From Lachnospiraceae bacterium XBB1006 (GTDB lineage Bacteria > Bacillota > Clostridia > Lachnospirales > Lachnospiraceae): a stretch of DNA of 64,000 bases. The stretch is from NCBI GenBank assembly GCA_900115795.1, contig FOXT01000004.1:343616-407615 (forward strand), written 5' to 3'. Shown piece by piece: positions 1-8,107 of the stretch (its first letter is position 1; each line of letters begins with the position of its first letter). Under the pieces are notes generated by a model, which was given only the letters and a program-made list of their open reading frames with translations, had not been told where the DNA came from and did not search any database. The translations under genes were made by a program, and so were the position numbers.

Positions 1-550
1 TCAAAAAATCATGCTCCGCTAATGTAATCGCCTCCCCCCAGATAGGATCCTCCAAAAGATTTCCGGAATCCAAAAAGCCCTGTCCCTCTATCACCACGTC
101 CTTATAAGCAATTTTGACCGGATAATACGTCTGCCCTTCTTTGCGTCGTTTGCAAAGCACCCCAACGATTCCATAAAGACTTACTGCCACCGCTATACTT
201 ACTTCCACCGGATATGCCTCCCAAAAAGAACTTCCCAATTGTGTAGCTCCATAAAACAATGCCGTGGCCGCATACGCGGCTAACCATTCCTTTATGGGCA
301 GGCCATGTACATCCTTTCGAAAACAGAGCCACACGCCCCAGGGCAATAACAACGCATGTGTCAGCCATGTGTACCATCCAAAAGAAAGATGTAACACCAT
401 AGCCGTTTCCATGAAACTTATAAAGGCACTCACCATCAGACTACGCAGTCTTCGTGGTGGATGTTGAAACCATTTTCTCACACACACAAGTGCAAACCAA
501 TTCCCGATTTCCTGCAACATCCAAAACACATCCGCATAAAAATAATACAT
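1..550 (-). CDS. spoIIGA: Sporulation sigma-E processing peptidase SpoIIGA, N-terminal part (runs off left edge)
   Basis: The frame from the ATG at 548-550 stays open for 183 codons to the window edge. GGAGGC lies 4 nt upstream. The protein begins MYYFYADVFWMLQEIGNW, carries several hydrophobic stretches over its first ~120 residues (membrane domain), then a soluble part with DSGN at Asp161. That fits the catalytic Asp of the aspartic-protease-like C-terminal domain. In the family, SpoIIGA sits in the forespore septum membrane on the mother-cell side and cleaves pro-sigma-E after activation by SpoIIR. Its place directly downstream of ftsZ matches the conserved ftsZ-spoIIGA-sigE order; sigE would lie beyond the left edge. 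The C-terminal part is not visible. The two short minus-strand ORFs in this stretch are in other frames and are not genes. Confidence 0.9.
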   Translation of the reverse strand, partial: MYYFYADVFWMLQEIGNWFALVCVRKWFQHPPRRLRSLMVSAFISFMETAMVLHLSFGWYTWLTHALLLPWGVWLCFRKDVHGLPIKEWLAAYAATALFYGATQLGSSFWEAYPVEVSIAVAVSLYGIVGVLCKRRKEGQTYYPVKIAYKDVVIEGQGFLDSGNLLEDPIWGEAITLAEHDFL

Positions 551-573
551 ATCTGCCTCCGTTTTCTGCCATT

Positions 574-622
574 AGTATACCCCCTGTTTTAAGAAAAATC
601 TGTCGAATTATGCCTTTCGACA
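574..622 (-). promoter_or_regulatory. Spo0A-type spoIIGA promoter with two 0A boxes and 22-bp spacer
   Basis: On the minus strand TGTCGAA (622-616) and its inverse TTCGACA (607-601) are two perfect 0A-box cores facing each other. TATACT at 579-574 is a good -10. The -35-like TTCGAC (607-602) overlaps the proximal 0A box and stands 22 nt from the -10. The Bacillus subtilis spoIIG promoter is known for the same abnormal 22-bp spacing and Spo0A~P activation. The element lies between the ftsZ terminator and the spoIIGA start. Confidence 0.85.
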
Positions 623-625
623 ACA

Positions 626-659
626 TGCAAAAAGCGTTGGAAGATAACTTCCAACGCTT
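626..659 (-). terminator. Rho-independent terminator after ftsZ
   Basis: A perfect 12-bp stem (632-643 with 648-659) and a 4-nt loop are followed on the minus strand by a run of five T. It separates ftsZ from the spoIIGA promoter. Confidence 0.9.
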
Positions 660-670
660 AAACTGTTTTC

Positions 671-1933
671 CTATTTACTTCTTGTGTTCTGTAAAAAATC
701 CGGAATCTTAATATCCTGTTGTTTCACTCTGCTCTCAATTGGTTCCGGTTTACGAATACCGAATAAATTATCATTCGAAGCAACATGTGTAGAAGTTGCC
801 TGCTTCGGCTCCGGATTCACCGGATTCACTGTCGGCTGTGCTACGGACTGCACCGGACTTTGTGATACCGGATTCGTAAATGTCTGTCTTGGCTGTGGCT
901 GTGAAACCGGCTGTGTGCGATTTACACCAACATTTCCACTAGGATATTTCAATCCACTAAGTAATCCACTCGCTGTAGTTGGACGTTCTTCCAACCCGGT
1001 TGCAATGACGGTAATGGAAACCTCATCCGGTGTAGTATCATCATACTTCGCACCAAAGATAACGTTTGCATTATCGCCGGCAAGGTCTTGAACATAACTT
1101 ACCGCATCGTTTGTATCAAACAAGCTAATATCACCGGTGATATTAATAATAACATGGGATACACCGTTGATAGAAGTCTCCAATAACGGACTGGCAACGG
1201 CAGCCTTCACAGCTTCTGTTGCTTTCTCCTTACCCTTGCCAACACCAATACCGATGTGTGCAATACCTTTATCCTGCATAACCGTCTGGACATCAGCAAA
1301 GTCCAAATTAATAAGTGCCGGCATATTAATCAAATCCGTAATTCCGGATACTGCCTGCTGTAACACTTCATCTGCCTTCTTCAACGCATCCGGGAATGTA
1401 GTGGAACGATCTACAATCTCCAACAATTTATCATTTGGAATTACAATCAACGTATCCACGTTCTCTTTCAAATTCTGAATTCCGGAAAGTGCATTCTTCA
1501 TACGCACAGTTCCTTCAAACTTAAATGGCTTAGTTACAACGCCAACGGTCAGAATTCCCATTTCCTTTGAGATTCTGGCAACAACCGGAGCCGCACCTGT
1601 TCCGGTACCGCCACCCATACCACAGGTAACAAATACCATATCTGCGCCTTCAATTGCCTTGCGGATTTCCTCTTCACTCTCCTCTGCAGCCTTCTGTCCT
1701 CTCTCAGGCACTCCACCGGCACCGAGGCCTTTCGTTGACTTCTCACCAATTTGAATTGGGGTTGGAGCATTGCAAAGCGCTAATGCTTGCTTATCGGTAT
1801 TAATACCAACAAATTCCACTCCTCCAATGTTATCTGCAATCATTCGATTGACAGCATTATTTCCGGCGCCACCAACACCTACTACGATAATATGTGCGCC
1901 ACCACTTACTCCTGTATCCTTTAATTCAAGCAA
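671..1933 (-). CDS. ftsZ: Cell division GTPase FtsZ
   Basis: 420 residues. FtsZ polymerises into the mid-cell Z ring and recruits the divisome. The tubulin-type GTPase fold is shown by the N-terminal [12 protein letters not shown] loop and the signature GGGTGTG at residues 107-113. A Pro/Gln/Val-rich linker from about residue 325 leads to the conserved C-terminal tail IKIPDFLQ, the docking peptide for FtsA/SepF-type tethers. No ftsA is in the cluster, so SepF is the likely partner. The start is a TTG (1931-1933) preceded by AAGGAGG at 7-nt spacing; there is no ATG alternative close by. It has its own promoter just downstream of ftsQ and a strong terminator. Confidence 0.98.
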   Translation of the reverse strand: MLELKDTGVSGGAHIIVVGVGGAGNNAVNRMIADNIGGVEFVGINTDKQALALCNAPTPIQIGEKSTKGLGAGGVPERGQKAAEESEEEIRKAIEGADMVFVTCGMGGGTGTGAAPVVARISKEMGILTVGVVTKPFKFEGTVRMKNALSGIQNLKENVDTLIVIPNDKLLEIVDRSTTFPDALKKADEVLQQAVSGITDLINMPALINLDFADVQTVMQDKGIAHIGIGVGKGKEKATEAVKAAVASPLLETSINGVSHVIINITGDISLFDTNDAVSYVQDLAGDNANVIFGAKYDDTTPDEVSITVIATGLEERPTTASGLLSGLKYPSGNVGVNRTQPVSQPQPRQTFTNPVSQSPVQSVAQPTVNPVNPEPKQATSTHVASNDNLFGIRKPEPIESRVKQQDIKIPDFLQNTRSK

Positions 1934-2011
1934 GGTTCTTCCTCCTTCTTACGTGCAGTTTCCTCTACTATAATCCAATCTATACCTATCAGATAATAAT
2001 CAAAATTCATC

Positions 2012-2071
2012 TGTTGTCTTTCCCACGACAACACTACTTAATATAATAACGTCTTTCCGCCAAATAATCAA
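2012..2071 (-). promoter_or_regulatory. ftsZ promoter and 5' stem-loop
   Basis: TTGATT (2071-2066), a 17-nt spacer and TATTAT (2048-2043) lie right after the ftsQ stop. The hexamers and spacing equal those of the mraZ promoter. A TGTTGTC / GACAACA inverted repeat (2033-2027 with 2018-2012, 8-nt loop) falls at about +3 to +24 of the predicted transcript. It may be a 5' stabilising hairpin or an operator. It lacks a strong T run, so it is not a convincing terminator. Confidence 0.65.
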
Positions 2072-2077
2072 CACCTT

Positions 2078-2848
2078 TTAGCCCTTTTTTTGTTTCGATT
2101 TTTCCTTTTGGAACGTAATATCGGAATCCTCATTTCTCCATTCCTCCATATGCAGCGTTCCTTTCATCCCTTCAAGCTGCGGCAAAATCTGATCCATACG
2201 AACCATCTTCTCGTTCAAATTGGATGCATCTCCAAAATTAACGGTTATGTCACCATAATACAGTGTAAATGCATTTCCCGTCTGAACACCAAGCTTTGCC
2301 GGCAATCGATGGTACTTTTCCAAGGTATTGGTTAAGGAAAGTAAATGTTTAAACGTTGCGGGATTTTCCACACGCAATGTTTCGTATAATTTCACATCCT
2401 TGACCTGCAATCCGTCGATTTCTACCACATGATCCACAATTCTGGTGGACAATTCTTCTACAATTCCATCTTTGTCAATATAAGCATACTGTCCCGTTGA
2501 CTGGACATACAAATATCCAATCATATTCTTCTCATATACATGAATCTGAATCTTTGTCGGGCTCTTTAACTGAATATCCATAGTATCCACAAAGGGAAGC
2601 GTCTTAGGCTTCTTAAACTTATACTTAAAAAACACATAGACGCTATTCCATGAATAATCATCATTTAAAATAATTTCCTTAATCTCTTCATTGGTGTGAA
2701 TCTCATTTCCGGTAACCTCCACCGTCTTAAGACTACATCCAAAATAAATAATCAAAAAAGCAATTGCACATACAATCACCAAACCAAGCAAGCCTATCAT
2801 CCATCGCAATACATTGCTTCCTTCATATTCCTGACTACGTGCTTTCAT
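2078..2848 (-). CDS. ftsQ: Cell division protein FtsQ/DivIB
   Basis: 256 residues. A short basic cytoplasmic head is followed by one membrane helix (about 15-36) and then an extracytoplasmic POTRA domain beginning LKTVEVTGNEIHTNEEI. The beta domain follows, and the tail is Lys-rich. FtsQ/DivIB is the bitopic scaffold that binds FtsL and FtsB/DivIC and controls septal synthesis. The gene overlaps the end of ftsW by 14 nt, so the two are translationally coupled. The length and topology fit the family; sequence conservation in this family is low, so the call rests on topology, POTRA start and cluster position. Confidence 0.93.
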   Translation of the reverse strand: MKARSQEYEGSNVLRWMIGLLGLVIVCAIAFLIIYFGCSLKTVEVTGNEIHTNEEIKEIILNDDYSWNSVYVFFKYKFKKPKTLPFVDTMDIQLKSPTKIQIHVYEKNMIGYLYVQSTGQYAYIDKDGIVEELSTRIVDHVVEIDGLQVKDVKLYETLRVENPATFKHLLSLTNTLEKYHRLPAKLGVQTGNAFTLYYGDITVNFGDASNLNEKMVRMDQILPQLEGMKGTLHMEEWRNEDSDITFQKEKSKQKKG

Positions 2849-3986
2849 ATTCTTCCTCTATTCGAATTCCTCTTGAAACATTCAACACAATTCCCATTTC
2901 CGCCAATAAAAACAAGACTGATGTACCTCCATAGCTGATAAACGGCAATGAAATACCGGTATTCGGAATGGAATTGGTAACCACCGCAATGTTTAGTACC
3001 ACCTGCACCGCAATATGCCCCATGGCGCCAACCACCAGCAACGAGCCATACAAATCTCTGGCGTTATTGGCAATCACTGCAAAACGCCACAGCATCAAAA
3101 TAAACAGGCTAATAACACAAATGGCACCAAACAGTCCTAACTCTTCACAGATAATAGAAAAAATCATATCATTTTGCGCCTCTGGCACATACCCAAGCTT
3201 CTGCACACTCTGACCTAAGCCTTTTCCAAATAATCCACCGGAGCCAATCGCATATAGTCCTTGTAAGGTCTGATAGCCTTTCTCAGCCGTTTCCGGATGT
3301 AACCATGCATCAATACGTGTCGCACGATAACTTTCCAGAAAAATAAAGGCAATTCCAAGTCCACCCAAAATGCCCGCTGTAACAAAAAACTGCGCATATT
3401 TCTTACTTGCAACAAAAATGATACATACCGTAATTGCCATAATAATGATTGCATTACTTAAGTTCGTATAAGCAACCATTCCAAACAACGGAAAAACAAT
3501 TAGCATCGTTCGAATCACATTGCTAAAACGGTTAATGCTCTTTGGCATATTACAAACCACGCCGGCAACCACAATTAGCGCTACCAATTTGGCAATCTCA
3601 GATGGCTGAAATCCCAACGGCCCAAATTGCAGCCATCGCCGTGATCCGTTAATATCCTTACCAATTCCCGGAATCGCCACCGCGATACACAGCATTGCCG
3701 CCATCACATACATAATCCCGGAAAACTTCCAGTAATAATGATAATCTATGCGAGACGCAATCAACATACCGCACACACCCAGGCTCGTAGAAATCAGCTG
3801 TTTACGAAAATAGTAATCTACCTGGCCGAATTTAATTCCTGCCATATATGCACTGGTACTATATACCATAATTAAACCAAAAGCCAATAAAAACAATATA
3901 ATAAACAACAGGCTAAAGTCAAAAAACACAACCGGTCTATCAATTCTTTTCTTCTTTTTCTTCAATCGTCGTGTACGATGATCCAT
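2835..3986 (-). CDS. ftsW: Septal peptidoglycan polymerase FtsW (SEDS family)
   Basis: 383 residues with about ten membrane helices after a Lys/Arg-rich N-terminus. SEDS proteins are lipid II glycosyltransferases working with a class B PBP. Family motifs seen are NGSRRWLQFGPLGFQPSE, YVPEAQNDMIFSIICEELG and PFISYGGTS. FtsW rather than RodA or SpoVE is inferred from the cluster position between murD and ftsQ; the tandem upstream PBPs supply the partner. The start ATG follows the murD stop directly (TAAATG), with GGGAGA upstream. Confidence 0.93.
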   Translation of the reverse strand: MDHRTRRLKKKKKRIDRPVVFFDFSLLFIILFLLAFGLIMVYSTSAYMAGIKFGQVDYYFRKQLISTSLGVCGMLIASRIDYHYYWKFSGIMYVMAAMLCIAVAIPGIGKDINGSRRWLQFGPLGFQPSEIAKLVALIVVAGVVCNMPKSINRFSNVIRTMLIVFPLFGMVAYTNLSNAIIIMAITVCIIFVASKKYAQFFVTAGILGGLGIAFIFLESYRATRIDAWLHPETAEKGYQTLQGLYAIGSGGLFGKGLGQSVQKLGYVPEAQNDMIFSIICEELGLFGAICVISLFILMLWRFAVIANNARDLYGSLLVVGAMGHIAVQVVLNIAVVTNSIPNTGISLPFISYGGTSVLFLLAEMGIVLNVSRGIRIEEEYEST

Positions 3987-5339
3987 TTAATTCTCCCTGA
4001 TTGCATTTACAATAGTTTTAAAGATTTCTCCTCGTTCTTCGTAGCACTTAAACATCCCCCAGCTTGCACACGCCGGAGAAAGCAGCACTGCGTCGCCTTC
4101 TTTCGCATTCTCGATGCAAATATCCATAGCTTCTTCAAATGTTTCCGCCATCCGGATATTCGTAATGCCGTGCTTTCTTGCACAATTAGCAATCTTCTCT
4201 TTTGTCTGTCCAAGCAATACGAATAGCTTCACCTTGCCGTCGAAATTCTCAATCCACTCATCGTATTCGCTTCCCTTGTCATATCCACCACCAATCAAAA
4301 TGGTCGGTTTCGTCATAGCCCGAATTCCCTGAATTGCTGCATCCGGATTCGTTCCCTTTGAATCGTTATAATAATCTACGCCACGTTTGGTTGCCACAAA
4401 CTCAATTCGATGCTCCACCGCCTTAAACGTACGAATAACAGCCAGTGTTGTTTCAAGCGGCACTTCCATTGCTTCAGCAATGGCCAACGCTGCCATAACA
4501 TTCTCAATGTTGCAAAGCCCTACCAGATTCATGTCCGTCTCTTTCATTATTGCCTTGCCATGACCATAAATGATACCATCTTTATAATAATAACCATCTT
4601 CCAATTCTTCCTTCGTGGAAAAAGCAATTACTTTAGCCGGACACTCCTTAATAAATGCGTGGGTATACGTATTATCGTAATTAAGTACACATACATCCTC
4701 TTTGGTTTGATTGCTGCATATTGCTTCCTTTGCCTTTACATAATTCTCCATCGTATGATGTCTGTTCAAATGATCCGGCGTAATGTTCAAAATTGCAGAA
4801 ACCTTTGGATGGAACTTCTCAATGGTTTCCAACTGAAAACTACTGATTTCCGCAGTTGTTACCGTATCCTCTTCCTGCCTGGAAACCACGGTTGTATACG
4901 GAATTCCAATATTGCCAACCACATCCGTATGCGCAAAATGCGCTTCCATAATCTGACCCACCAGCGTAGTTGTCGTTGTTTTTCCATTGGTTCCGGTAAT
5001 GGCAATCACTTCCCCTTTTCCAAAGGTATAGGCAAGCTCAATTTCTCCCCATATACGTTTACCAAGTTCGCGCATATGCTCTACAAACGGTAAATCCGTC
5101 GGTACACCCGGAGAAAGCACCAAAATATCGGCTTCTTCCATCCAGGAAGTACGAAGCTCTCCACAAGCGATTTCCACATCGGCCAACACCGGATACGTCA
5201 CACGAAGCTGCGCTATATCCAAATCCGCCTTTCCATCGTAAAGACGCACACTACACTGTTTTTCCTTCAACAAGGTAATTGCTGCTATTCCACTCTTTCC
5301 GGCACCAACTACCAAAAATGATTGCTCAAGTACTTTCAT
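3987..5339 (-). CDS. murD: UDP-N-acetylmuramoylalanine--D-glutamate ligase MurD
   Basis: 450 residues. This cytoplasmic ATP-dependent ligase adds D-Glu to UDP-MurNAc-L-Ala. An N-terminal Rossmann-like domain begins FLVVGAGKSGIAA. The central Mur ligase P-loop is ITGTNGKTTTTTLVG, followed by DHLNRHHTMENYVKAK and, in the C-terminal domain, YYNDSKGTNPDAA. Length is usual for MurD. It follows mraY by 16 nt with a GGAGAG site and abuts ftsW, so mraY-murD-ftsW-ftsQ look like one transcript. Confidence 0.97.
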   Translation of the reverse strand: MKVLEQSFLVVGAGKSGIAAITLLKEKQCSVRLYDGKADLDIAQLRVTYPVLADVEIACGELRTSWMEEADILVLSPGVPTDLPFVEHMRELGKRIWGEIELAYTFGKGEVIAITGTNGKTTTTTLVGQIMEAHFAHTDVVGNIGIPYTTVVSRQEEDTVTTAEISSFQLETIEKFHPKVSAILNITPDHLNRHHTMENYVKAKEAICSNQTKEDVCVLNYDNTYTHAFIKECPAKVIAFSTKEELEDGYYYKDGIIYGHGKAIMKETDMNLVGLCNIENVMAALAIAEAMEVPLETTLAVIRTFKAVEHRIEFVATKRGVDYYNDSKGTNPDAAIQGIRAMTKPTILIGGGYDKGSEYDEWIENFDGKVKLFVLLGQTKEKIANCARKHGITNIRMAETFEEAMDICIENAKEGDAVLLSPACASWGMFKCYEERGEIFKTIVNAIREN

Positions 5340-5355
5340 TCTTCTTCTCTCCTAC

Positions 5356-6324
5356 TTAAATTCCAAGATATGCTATCATGCAAAGCAACGCTGTAACAAT
5401 TGCAAACACTGCCACAACCCTTGTCTCCGACCATCCGCTCATTTCAAAATGATGGTGGATTGGAGCCATCTTAAAGATTCTTTTTCCGCCGGTCTTCTTA
5501 AAATAAGTAACCTGAATTACCACGGACAATACCTCGACCAGGTAAATCAAACCAACAATCAGAATAAACAATGGCATCTGCATCATATAGGCTGTGCCAG
5601 CCACAAATCCACCCAATGCCAAAGAACCGGTATCTCCCATAAACACCTTTGCCGGGAACACATTAAACAGCAAAAATCCTAACAGCGCACCTATCACCGC
5701 ACAGCAAATTGGAGACACGCCACTCTTTGTTGCTACGGCAACCACCGTAAAGAAAGTTGCCACCATGATGGTAACGCTTGATGCAAGACCATCCACACCA
5801 TCTGTGAAATTAACACCATTCACGGTTCCAATTACAGCAAAAAATAACAACGGAATCGCAAAAATACCAATATCTAAGTACCAGCCACCTTCCGATACCA
5901 GATTCGAAAACGGAATCAGCATCGTCAGGGAAATCTTAGAAACCTTAATCATATAAACCGCAAAAACTGCTGTCACCACAATCTGGCAAAGCATCTTCTG
6001 CCATGCCAGCAATCCATCGGAGCGACGCAATACAACTTTTAAGTAATCATCCAAAAATCCGATAATTCCAAATCCCACCGTCAAAAACATGATTGGGATA
6101 ATATTCGGATATCGTTTCATGTATAGTAGAGAGGTAATAATCACGCTCACAATAATGATGATTCCACCCATTGTTGGCGTTCCACTCTTTGACAAATGGG
6201 ACTTTAATTCCTCACGCTCCGTCTGATCAACCTTTAATCTCCGCAACATCGGAATTACAAATGGTCCAATGGATGCCGTAATAACGAATGCAATTAAAAT
6301 TGGAAAAATAATATCGTATACCAT
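5356..6324 (-). CDS. mraY: Phospho-N-acetylmuramoyl-pentapeptide transferase MraY
   Basis: 322 residues with about ten membrane helices. It moves phospho-MurNAc-pentapeptide from UDP to undecaprenyl phosphate, giving lipid I. Motifs seen are DQTEREELKSHLSKSGTPTM near the N-terminus, GVNFTDGVDGLASS, VFMGDTGSLALGG and the C-terminal APIHHHFE with its metal-binding histidines. A promoter lies just upstream inside the end of the preceding PBP gene, so expression need not depend on the mraZ promoter. Confidence 0.97.
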   Translation of the reverse strand: MVYDIIFPILIAFVITASIGPFVIPMLRRLKVDQTEREELKSHLSKSGTPTMGGIIIIVSVIITSLLYMKRYPNIIPIMFLTVGFGIIGFLDDYLKVVLRRSDGLLAWQKMLCQIVVTAVFAVYMIKVSKISLTMLIPFSNLVSEGGWYLDIGIFAIPLLFFAVIGTVNGVNFTDGVDGLASSVTIMVATFFTVVAVATKSGVSPICCAVIGALLGFLLFNVFPAKVFMGDTGSLALGGFVAGTAYMMQMPLFILIVGLIYLVEVLSVVIQVTYFKKTGGKRIFKMAPIHHHFEMSGWSETRVVAVFAIVTALLCMIAYLGI

Positions 6325-6359
6325 ATCGTACCTCTTTCATCTTTTATCTTAACCCATAA

Positions 6360-6388
6360 ATTATATTCCTTTTTTATCGGTTGTGCAA
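6360..6388 (-). promoter_or_regulatory. Internal sigma-A promoter for mraY-murD-ftsW-ftsQ
   Basis: TTGCAC (6388-6383), a 17-nt spacer and TATAAT (6365-6360) overlap the last codons of the PBP gene and the 49-bp gap before mraY. The -10 is perfect and the spacing ideal. Confidence 0.7.
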
Positions 6389-8050
6389 GTAGGGAAGAAT
6401 GTTTTCGAAAATATTTCGAATCACCGGCGCCGCAATGGTTCCTCCATAATAAATTCCCTTGGGTTCTTTAATGGTAATCAATGCCAAAACCGTAGGATGC
6501 TTTGCCGGCTCAAATCCGAGAAAAGACGAAATATACTTGTGCGCACTTCTGGGAAGCGTTTGCGAAGTGGCGGTTTTTCCGCCAACCGAATAGCCTTCTA
6601 CCTCTGCCTTGTTGCCGGTTCCCTCCGCCACCACTTTTCTTAAAAGCTTTCGCATGATACGGGAAGTCCTCCGGGACACAATTCGTTTACCGGCAGGGTA
6701 ATTTTTTCGGATTTTCTTTCCGCTTTCTGTGACAATATACCGACCGATGTGGGGCGTCACCATGGTACCGCCATTAAGAAGCGATGACACACTGGTTGCC
6801 AGCTTTATTGGTGTAATCTGAAACGATTGCCCAAATGAAATCGTTGCCAGCTCCACCGGCCCCACATTCTTTTTGTCATGCATAATAGTTTTCGCTTCCC
6901 CCGGTAAGTCAATCCCGGTTTTTCCATACAGGCCAAACTGTTCAAAATAGCGAAAATATTTTTCCACTCCCAAGCGAAGCCCCACCTCAATAAACACCGG
7001 ATTGCAGGAATTCATTAGTCCTCCCGTAAAATCCAACGCTCCGTGCCCTTTCACTTTATGACAATGAATCCTACGGTCTTCCACAACCTTAAACCCGGGA
7101 CAAAAAAAACGGTCTGAAACCGTAACCACCCCGGCCTCAAGCCCGGCACAGCTTGTAATGATTTTAAAAATGGAGCCGGGTTCATAGGTATCATGAATGC
7201 AGCCGTTTCTCCACCGCTCATTTAATTGCTTCATGGATAGATGCTTTGAAAAGGGTCTGTTCAAATTATACTCCGGCACATCCACCATGGCCAAAATCTC
7301 TCCATTTTGCGGATTCATAACCAGAATGCTCACATGCTTTGCCTTCTTTTCCTTACAAATCTTTTCTGCAGCCTGCTGACAATAGTATTGTATGGTGTAG
7401 TCCAACGTCGTATACAAATTTTTTCCCGGTATGGGAGCAATTCTTCGCTTGGGCGCATTCTCAAGTTCCATCCCTCTGGCATCCGTAAGCGTTAAAATAC
7501 ACCCGTCTTTTCCCTTCAACTGCTTTTCATATTGCACCTCAAGCCCCAAAATACCCTGATTTTCTCCACCTGCAAACCCCAACACCTTTGATGCAAGCTT
7601 CCCGTGTGGATAAAACCGTTTCCGATCTTCATCCACCTTCACCCCGGCAAGTCCATAAGCAAGAATCCTATCCCCGGTAGCTTTTGAAACATTTGCTTTT
7701 ATTTTCTCTATAGCCGTTACCTTATTCACCCGCTTTTTCACCTCCGTAAACGGAAGCTGCAATTCTTTTGCCAGCATTTTTGCAACCCTTTGTGGCTGCT
7801 CAACCTGATTGTGAATCACCGATACCGTACAGACCGTCTGATTATCTGCCAAAAGTATCCCATTTCGGTCATAAATTTTCCCTCTCGGAGCTTTTATGTA
7901 ACGTTCTCTCTCGTGAAGGGTCTGCGCTTTTTTCTCATAATACCCGGATCCTAATACCATTAAATACCCCAGGCGAAAAAGTAGAAAAATCAGAAAAATA
8001 ACGCACCCAAACAATACCACCATCAGCTTTCTTCGCTGGTATGTTTTCAT
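6374..8050 (-). CDS. Second class B penicillin-binding protein (FtsI/SpoVD-like transpeptidase)
   Basis: 558 residues from the ATG at 8048-8050. It has one membrane helix near the N-terminus (about 9-30), a PBP dimerisation domain, then the transpeptidase domain. Active-site motifs are SIFK (Ser293, Lys296), SCN (MNSCNPVF) and KTA (Lys492-Thr493-Ala494) where most class B PBPs have KTG. It crosslinks septal or spore-cortex peptidoglycan with a SEDS partner. Which tandem copy is the vegetative FtsI and which is SpoVD-like cannot be settled by eye; no PASTA domain is visible in either. In-frame ATGs at 8062 and 8107 are possible, but 8050 has GAGG at 6-nt spacing. That site and the 8062 codon lie inside the 3' arm of a long hairpin, so translation may be controlled. 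Confidence 0.9.
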   Translation of the reverse strand: MKTYQRRKLMVVLFGCVIFLIFLLFRLGYLMVLGSGYYEKKAQTLHERERYIKAPRGKIYDRNGILLADNQTVCTVSVIHNQVEQPQRVAKMLAKELQLPFTEVKKRVNKVTAIEKIKANVSKATGDRILAYGLAGVKVDEDRKRFYPHGKLASKVLGFAGGENQGILGLEVQYEKQLKGKDGCILTLTDARGMELENAPKRRIAPIPGKNLYTTLDYTIQYYCQQAAEKICKEKKAKHVSILVMNPQNGEILAMVDVPEYNLNRPFSKHLSMKQLNERWRNGCIHDTYEPGSIFKIITSCAGLEAGVVTVSDRFFCPGFKVVEDRRIHCHKVKGHGALDFTGGLMNSCNPVFIEVGLRLGVEKYFRYFEQFGLYGKTGIDLPGEAKTIMHDKKNVGPVELATISFGQSFQITPIKLATSVSSLLNGGTMVTPHIGRYIVTESGKKIRKNYPAGKRIVSRRTSRIMRKLLRKVVAEGTGNKAEVEGYSVGGKTATSQTLPRSAHKYISSFLGFEPAKHPTVLALITIKEPKGIYYGGTIAAPVIRNIFENILPYLHNR

Positions 8051-8101
8051 AAAAAACCTCATAACCGCTTTCTCTTTATCTATGAAAGCAATTATGAGGT
8101 T
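8051..8101 (-). terminator. Terminator-like hairpin between the two PBP genes that covers the next gene's ribosome binding site
   Basis: An 18-bp stem (8101-8084 with 8072-8055 on the minus strand, two G-U pairs, 11-nt loop) is followed at once by a run of six T ending at the ATG at 8050. It has every feature of an intrinsic terminator. Its 3' arm also contains the GAGG that is the only plausible ribosome binding site for the downstream PBP. It could act as an attenuator, a translation switch, or both. Confidence 0.8.
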
Positions 8102-8107
8102 ATGCAT

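Noticed and set aside
102-626. Two short minus-strand ORFs (102-377, 441-626) at the left edge
   Set aside because: They are out of frame with the long open spoIIGA frame, which has a strong ribosome binding site and family-specific residues.
2012-2033. Terminator between ftsQ and ftsZ
   Set aside because: The inverted repeat has only 7 bp and no proper T run, and it lies downstream of a good ftsZ promoter, so a leader hairpin is more likely.
4410-5093. 227-codon plus-strand ORF
   Set aside because: Antisense shadow of murD.
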